Assembly (NCBI RefSeq): GCF_024294785.1
Contig: NZ_JANCLT010000005.1
Span: 248,001-312,000 of the forward strand
Origin: Ectobacillus ponti
GTDB lineage: Bacteria; Bacillota; Bacilli; Bacillales; Bacillaceae_G
Reading direction: 5' to 3'
Length of the DNA stretch: 64,000 bases
Shown here: piece after piece, positions 60,050-64,000 of the stretch
How positions within the stretch are numbered: position 1 is the stretch's first letter
How the letters are laid out: every line of letters starts with the position of its first letter
Translations under genes and position numbers: made by a program
Notes under the pieces: model-generated
What the model was told of the DNA's origin: nothing
What the model saw: only the letters and a program-made list of their open reading frames with translations
Database searches by the model: none

Positions 60050-63000
60050 TTATGCTGCGTCATTCATGGCTGCTTCGCGTTTTCGATCTTTCCGGTGCAA
60101 AAGCTCATAGACAACCGGAACAACAATCAGCGTCAGCAGGGTGGAAGTGGTCAACCCGCCAATTACGACGATGGCCAATGACTGTGAAAGCAGGGCGCCT
60201 TCAGATAAGCCGAAGGACATCGGCAGCAGGGCACACACCGTGGCAATGGCAGTCATCAGGATCGGGCGCAGACGGGTGGAGCCTGCTTCAATCAGGGCAT
60301 CGCGGATGCCCATTCCGTTTTTGCGCTGCTGCTGCACACGGTCAATGAGCACAATTGCGTTTGTTACTACGATGCCGACAAGCATCAGAGCGCCGATCAT
60401 GGCCGGCATGTCAAGCACCTTGTGGGTGAGGAACAAACCAACCAGACCGCCAATGATGGCCAACGGCAGGGAGAACAGAATCGCAAATGGCGCCCGTGCG
60501 CCGCCAAAAGCGATGACCATGACGAGGTATACTGCTCCGATGGCTACAAGCAGGGCCATGCCAAGCTGGGAGAAGCCCTCATTCATTTGCTGCGTCGCTC
60601 CGCCAATGGAGGCCTTCACGCCGCTTGGGAGCTTGGCCGCATTCAGCTTTTGCGTCACGTCCTTTGTAATGGCGCCTACATTATTTGTTTTCGCTGCCAG
60701 TGTGATTGTTGCATATTGGTCGCCGTCCTTCTCTTGGATGCTGACAGGACCCTGCACTTCCTTCACATCTGCCACATCAGAGAGGGCAATTGTTTTGCCC
60801 ATCGGTGTCTTCAGCTGCAGGCCGGAAATATCTTCAAGCTTTGTCGGCGCGTCCAGCTTCAGGCCCAGGTTGACGTTTACTTCATCCTTGCCGATTTTGA
60901 AAGAAGTCACCTTCTGCTCTGTCAGCAGCTCCCGGATGGAGCCCATGATTTGCGCTGCAGACACCCCTTGCTGGGCAGCGGCATCCTGCTTGACTTTAAT
61001 GTCAATCTGCGGCTTTTCTTCGCTGAGATTGTTCTTGATATCTCCAACGTTTTTAACATCCTTGAATTGCTTCATCAGGGTGTCCGTGGCAGCCTTCACA
61101 TCATCGAGCTTGGAGCCGGTGACAGTGACTTCCACATTGTTGCTGGTGCCGCCATTTGTGTTTGTTTTGGATACTTCAATTTTTTCCTTGCCGGTAATCA
61201 GCGGCTTCACATCGTTCTGCAGTTGCTTTACGACTGCTGCTGTATCCGCATCCTCCTTCAGCTGGATAAAGATGCTTCCGGAGTTGGAGCCGGTGATGGC
61301 GCCGCTTGTATTCAGAGAGCCTTTTGCTGAGCCGATGCTCGTTTGATAGAAGCTGATGCTCTTTTCCTTCGTAAGCAGGGCCTCTACCTTTCTGACACCT
61401 TCGTCAGTTGCCTTCAGTGTCGTACCGCTTGGGTATGTTACATTCACGGATACGTACTTCTCCTTGGACTCCGGAATGAAGCCCGTACCGATAAACGGAA
61501 CGAGGGCAAAGCTGCCGACCAACATGAGCAAGGAAATCAGAGACACCATCAGCTTATGGTTCAGCGCCCAGCGCAACACGCGCTGATACAGTTCCACGCT
61601 GCGTCCTGTTCCTTCTTCTTCGTGCTTCAGGTTTTTCTGCTTCAGCAGGAACAGTTTGGCAAGCAGCGGCACGATGGTCACTGCCACAATGAGCGATGCC
61701 AGAAGCGAGAACACGACTGTCAAAGCGAATGGCAGGAAAATTTTACCGATAATGCCGCTCACGAAACCAAGGGGCAGGAACACTGCCATGGTCGTCAGCG
61801 TGCTGGATGTAATCGCTGCCGCGACCTCTTTCACGCCAACCAAAATGACATTGGTAGGGCGCTCTTTGGATTGTGTGATATGGCGGTACGTATTTTCAAT
61901 GACAACGATACTGTCATCCACAACCCGCCCTACGGCAACCGCAAGGCCGCCCAGTGTCATCACGTTCAGCGTGATGTTGAATTGCTTCAGGAACAGCATT
62001 GCAATCAAAATGGAAAGCGGAATGGAAATGACTGAAATTAAGGTGGAGCGTACGTTGCGCAGGAACAGCAAAATTACGACGCAGGCAAAAATCGCACCGA
62101 GCAGCCCTTCTTTTAGCATGCCATTGATGGATTGCTTGACCGCAACGGATTGGTCAAAGACAACTGTCAAATCTGTGCCCTTTGGCAGCTGGGCTTTCAG
62201 CTTATCCAGCTGGTCTTTTACAGCCTGTGCTGCATCTACCGTATTTGCATCCTGTGTTTTCACGATATCCAAGACGACACTCGGTGCCCCGTTTGTGCGG
62301 GAAACCGCAGTCGCTTCCTCGCTGCCGGAGGTGACTTCGGCAATGTCCTTCAACGCCACCAGCTGGATGGACTGGTCAGTGGAGGCGGAAGAATTGCCCG
62401 GTGCCGCAGCCTTTGCCGGCTGCTTCGCCGGCGCGCCTTGCGCCGTTTGGGCCTTGCTCATGGCCTCCTGGATGGCTTTCAGCTTTTCCTGCATGGAAGC
62501 CAGCGCCGTTTGGCCGATTTGAATCTGCTGTGTCAGCTGGGCGATGGTTGCCTGTGCTTTTGTTTTTTCCTCAGCAGTTGCCATCGGGTTTGCCAGCACC
62601 ATGTTTTGCTGCGCGAGTGCCAGCTTGGCATCGCTCAGCTGGCTTTGTGTTTGGCTGATGGCGGCAACAAGCTGAATTTGGCCATTCAGCGCCTGGTTCA
62701 TGCCAGCCATGCCTTGTCCAAGCTGTCCGACTGCCTGGCCGATTTGTCCGACTGCCTGCCCGAGATTGGCCATGCCCTGGCCAATTTGGGAGAAGCTGCT
62801 TGTCATCGCCTTTTGCGTATCCGGGAAAACCGGAATCATCAGGTTTTTCACATCATCAACGGAGGTGATTTTACCGGATAGGCGCACGGGCTTCGACTGA
62901 TCGCCGATGTTCAGCGACGTAATCGGGAAGGACAGGTTATTGCCCTGCAGCTGCTGTTGCACCTGTGTCAGGGTCAGTCCTTTTTCCTTCAGCTTGTCCG

Positions 63001-63565
63001 GCAGCAGGCGCACATACACGCCGCTGTCCTTTTGGGTGGAGACGTTCACCTGCCCGACGCCGGCGACTGTTGTCAGGTTTGGCAGGATGTTGGCGCGCAC
63101 CTGCTGCTCCAAGTCTGCATCTGACAGATTTTTGTTGGATAAAGAGACCTTCAAGATTGGGAAGGAGCCAAAGCTGATCCGTGTGATTTGGGGATCAACC
63201 ACACCGTCCGGAAGCTTGACCTTCTTTACAGCATCCTCAATCTTGCTTTTCGCCGCGTCCAAATCGGCGGAGAAATCAAACTGTGCGACAATTGCGGAAA
63301 TATTGTCCGTGGATGTGGTGTTTACATCCTTTAACCCGGGAATGCCGGACAATGCCTTCGCAAGCGGTTCGGAAACCAAATCGCGCACATCTGCCGGTGC
63401 TGCACCCGGATAGGGGGTAATGACAGCAATGATCGGGATATTCACATCGGGCATCGTTTCCTTCTTCAAGCCCAATGCGGAATATGTCCCGCCGGCGGCG
63501 ATCAGCAGCGTAATAATTAAAATTGCCGCTGTATTGCGTAGGGAGAATCTGGTTAACCAGTTCAT
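60050..63565 (-). CDS. swrC: RND-family efflux permease (SwrC/YerP-like)
   Basis: The 1171-residue protein has 12 membrane helices with the RND core: SLRNTAAILIITLLIAAGG, GRVVDDSIVVIENTYRHI with the proton-relay acidic pair, and two large extracellular porter regions. A Gln/Gly-rich repeat insert (LGQAVGQIGQAVGQLGQGM and about 100 further residues, near 250-370) is coiled-coil-like. SwrC exports surfactin and other amphiphiles in B. subtilis. The ATG at 63565 follows AGGAGG. The divergent TetR gene and operator match the yerO-swrC arrangement. Confidence 0.9.
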   Translation of the reverse strand: MNWLTRFSLRNTAAILIITLLIAAGGTYSALGLKKETMPDVNIPIIAVITPYPGAAPADVRDLVSEPLAKALSGIPGLKDVNTTSTDNISAIVAQFDFSADLDAAKSKIEDAVKKVKLPDGVVDPQITRISFGSFPILKVSLSNKNLSDADLEQQVRANILPNLTTVAGVGQVNVSTQKDSGVYVRLLPDKLKEKGLTLTQVQQQLQGNNLSFPITSLNIGDQSKPVRLSGKITSVDDVKNLMIPVFPDTQKAMTSSFSQIGQGMANLGQAVGQIGQAVGQLGQGMAGMNQALNGQIQLVAAISQTQSQLSDAKLALAQQNMVLANPMATAEEKTKAQATIAQLTQQIQIGQTALASMQEKLKAIQEAMSKAQTAQGAPAKQPAKAAAPGNSSASTDQSIQLVALKDIAEVTSGSEEATAVSRTNGAPSVVLDIVKTQDANTVDAAQAVKDQLDKLKAQLPKGTDLTVVFDQSVAVKQSINGMLKEGLLGAIFACVVILLFLRNVRSTLISVISIPLSILIAMLFLKQFNITLNVMTLGGLAVAVGRVVDDSIVVIENTYRHITQSKERPTNVILVGVKEVAAAITSSTLTTMAVFLPLGFVSGIIGKIFLPFALTVVFSLLASLIVAVTIVPLLAKLFLLKQKNLKHEEEGTGRSVELYQRVLRWALNHKLMVSLISLLMLVGSFALVPFIGTGFIPESKEKYVSVNVTYPSGTTLKATDEGVRKVEALLTKEKSISFYQTSIGSAKGSLNTSGAITGSNSGSIFIQLKEDADTAAVVKQLQNDVKPLITGKEKIEVSKTNTNGGTSNNVEVTVTGSKLDDVKAATDTLMKQFKDVKNVGDIKNNLSEEKPQIDIKVKQDAAAQQGVSAAQIMGSIRELLTEQKVTSFKIGKDEVNVNLGLKLDAPTKLEDISGLQLKTPMGKTIALSDVADVKEVQGPVSIQEKDGDQYATITLAAKTNNVGAITKDVTQKLNAAKLPSGVKASIGGATQQMNEGFSQLGMALLVAIGAVYLVMVIAFGGARAPFAILFSLPLAIIGGLVGLFLTHKVLDMPAMIGALMLVGIVVTNAIVLIDRVQQQRKNGMGIRDALIEAGSTRLRPILMTAIATVCALLPMSFGLSEGALLSQSLAIVVIGGLTTSTLLTLIVVPVVYELLHRKDRKREAAMNDAA

Positions 63566-63595
63566 GAGAACCTCCTGTTTCAATTGAGATACGCT

Positions 63596-63645
63596 TGACC
63601 GATTGGTCATATAGCTACTATAAAGGTACGTTTCTCTGTTTGCAA
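63596..63645 (-). promoter_or_regulatory. swrC promoter with TetR operator
   Basis: On the minus strand, -35 TTGCAA (63640-63645) and -10 TATAGT (63617-63622) are 17 bp apart. The repeat TGACC-GATT-GGTCA (63596-63609) lies at the expected transcription start, a good place for TetR repression. Confidence 0.7.
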
Positions 63646-63695
63646 CAAATAAGATTTACAGGCCAGCTAACAATTATGCTGGTCAGATTGCAGAT

Positions 63696-63747
63696 TTGCG
63701 CAAGGGGGGCCGCTCCGCTACAATAGAAAGAAATGACTGAGTGGTCA
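63696..63747 (+). promoter_or_regulatory. tetR promoter with second TetR operator
   Basis: -35 TTGCGC (63696-63701) and -10 TACAAT (63719-63724) are 17 bp apart. TGACT-GAGT-GGTCA (63734-63747) is nearly the same operator as at 63596, so the regulator probably represses both itself and swrC. Confidence 0.7.
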
Positions 63748-63771
63748 CGACGCGAAGGAAGGGAGCGGCGG

Positions 63772-64000
63772 ATGTTGGACGAACGGAAACAAAACATGCT
63801 GGAAGCAGCGCTGGCGCTGTTTGCGAAAAAGGGCTATCATGCAACCTCCATTCAGGAAATCACGCAGGCATGGGGGATTTCCAAAGGGGCTTTTTATAAT
63901 AACTTCTCCTCCAAAGAGGAATTAATGTTCCATATCTTAAAATTTTACAGCGATCTCGCTTTTCAGGAGGTGCAGAGCGTAACGGAGGGAGAAACGGAAA
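63772..64000 (+). CDS. yerO: TetR family regulator, N-terminal part (YerO-like)
   Basis: The first 76 codons are present and the gene runs off the window edge. The helix-turn-helix (EAALALFAKKGYHATSIQEI, then WGISKGAFYNNFSSKEELM) is complete and typical of TetR. It is divergent from swrC and shares two matching operators with it, as yerO does in B. subtilis. AAGGGAG precedes the ATG. The ligand-binding part lies outside. Confidence 0.85.
   Translation, partial: MLDERKQNMLEAALALFAKKGYHATSIQEITQAWGISKGAFYNNFSSKEELMFHILKFYSDLAFQEVQSVTEGETE

Noticed and set aside
62690-62800. Tandem repeat in DNA suggesting a CRISPR or satellite
   Set aside because: The repeats encode LGQAVGQ units inside the exporter and are in frame. 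There are no spacers.
60141-63413. Long plus-strand frames (up to 401 codons) opposite the RND exporter
   Set aside because: They are antisense shadows of a high-GC, well-identified gene, with Ser/Cys-rich composition typical of mirrored codons.

Overview
The window is chromosomal DNA of an endospore-forming Bacillaceae species. Direct pointers are a tricistronic gerA-type germinant receptor, several GerPA/GerPF-like proteins, CotF-type coat proteins, a YjcZ-like small protein, kamA-yokU, RacA, a sporulation kinase with a HisK_N-type sensor, and consistent AGGAGG ribosome binding sites. RacA and the kinase resemble Bacillus cereus relatives more than B. subtilis, but base composition looks higher than in the B. 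cereus group, so a neighbouring genus such as Ectobacillus is possible. The genus is an inference. No rRNA, tRNA, CRISPR array, intact insertion sequence or prophage was recognised.

Layout. 0-6.7 kb: racA (cut by the window edge), a CorC/HlyC-type transporter, YueI, a soluble sporulation kinase, a DUF4397 protein, a YidC lipoprotein insertase, a YjcZ-like peptide, and divergent copZ and SHOCT genes. 6.9-14 kb: an unknown small gene, the gerA operon with an extra small membrane gene, and kamA-yokU. 14.1-18.0 kb: an acetolactate-synthase-like enzyme, a secreted cupredoxin and a sorbosone/PQQ-type dehydrogenase, in more AT-rich DNA. 18.0-19.6 kb: gene debris with a broken ring-cleaving dioxygenase and a short sequence present twice. 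19.6-22.9 kb: a compact operon of methyltransferase, half-size VTT protein, VanR/VanS-like two-component pair and a 39-residue YVTN-repeat peptide, preceded by phased direct repeats. 22.9-25.6 kb: a second two-component pair and a YdhK lipoprotein. 26-30.3 kb: MBL hydrolase, MarR and EmrA/EmrB-like efflux. 30.6-42.7 kb: SNF2 helicase, guaC with a purine riboswitch, two MFS exporters (one with its MarR), a membrane metalloprotease, a C45 autoproteolytic hydrolase, and class 3 fructose bisphosphatase.

42.7-49.2 kb: a 34-codon orphan gene with structured flanks, a cluster matching B. subtilis yraDE/adhB/yraFG, an M23 peptidase and a eukaryote-type branching enzyme. 49.4-53.5 kb: a TetR pseudogene, an acyl-CoA synthetase, a small two-helix protein and a nitroreductase. 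53.5-55.4 kb: a dispersed GerP-like cluster with an Hsp20 protein and a GerPC-like protein. 55.4-64 kb: DUF421 protein, UgtP-like glycosyltransferase, a third two-component pair, a SwrC-type RND exporter and its divergent TetR regulator (cut by the edge).

Working together. Spore biology dominates: a sporulation kinase, chromosome anchoring, coat proteins, germinant receptor and germinant-permeation-like proteins. A second theme is envelope and toxic-compound defence: three two-component systems, four efflux systems with local MarR/TetR control, copper chaperone, lipoprotein and lipid glycosyltransferase. The strongest regulatory find is the guaC leader, where a guanine-type aptamer overlaps a terminator in a geometry that predicts activation by guanine.
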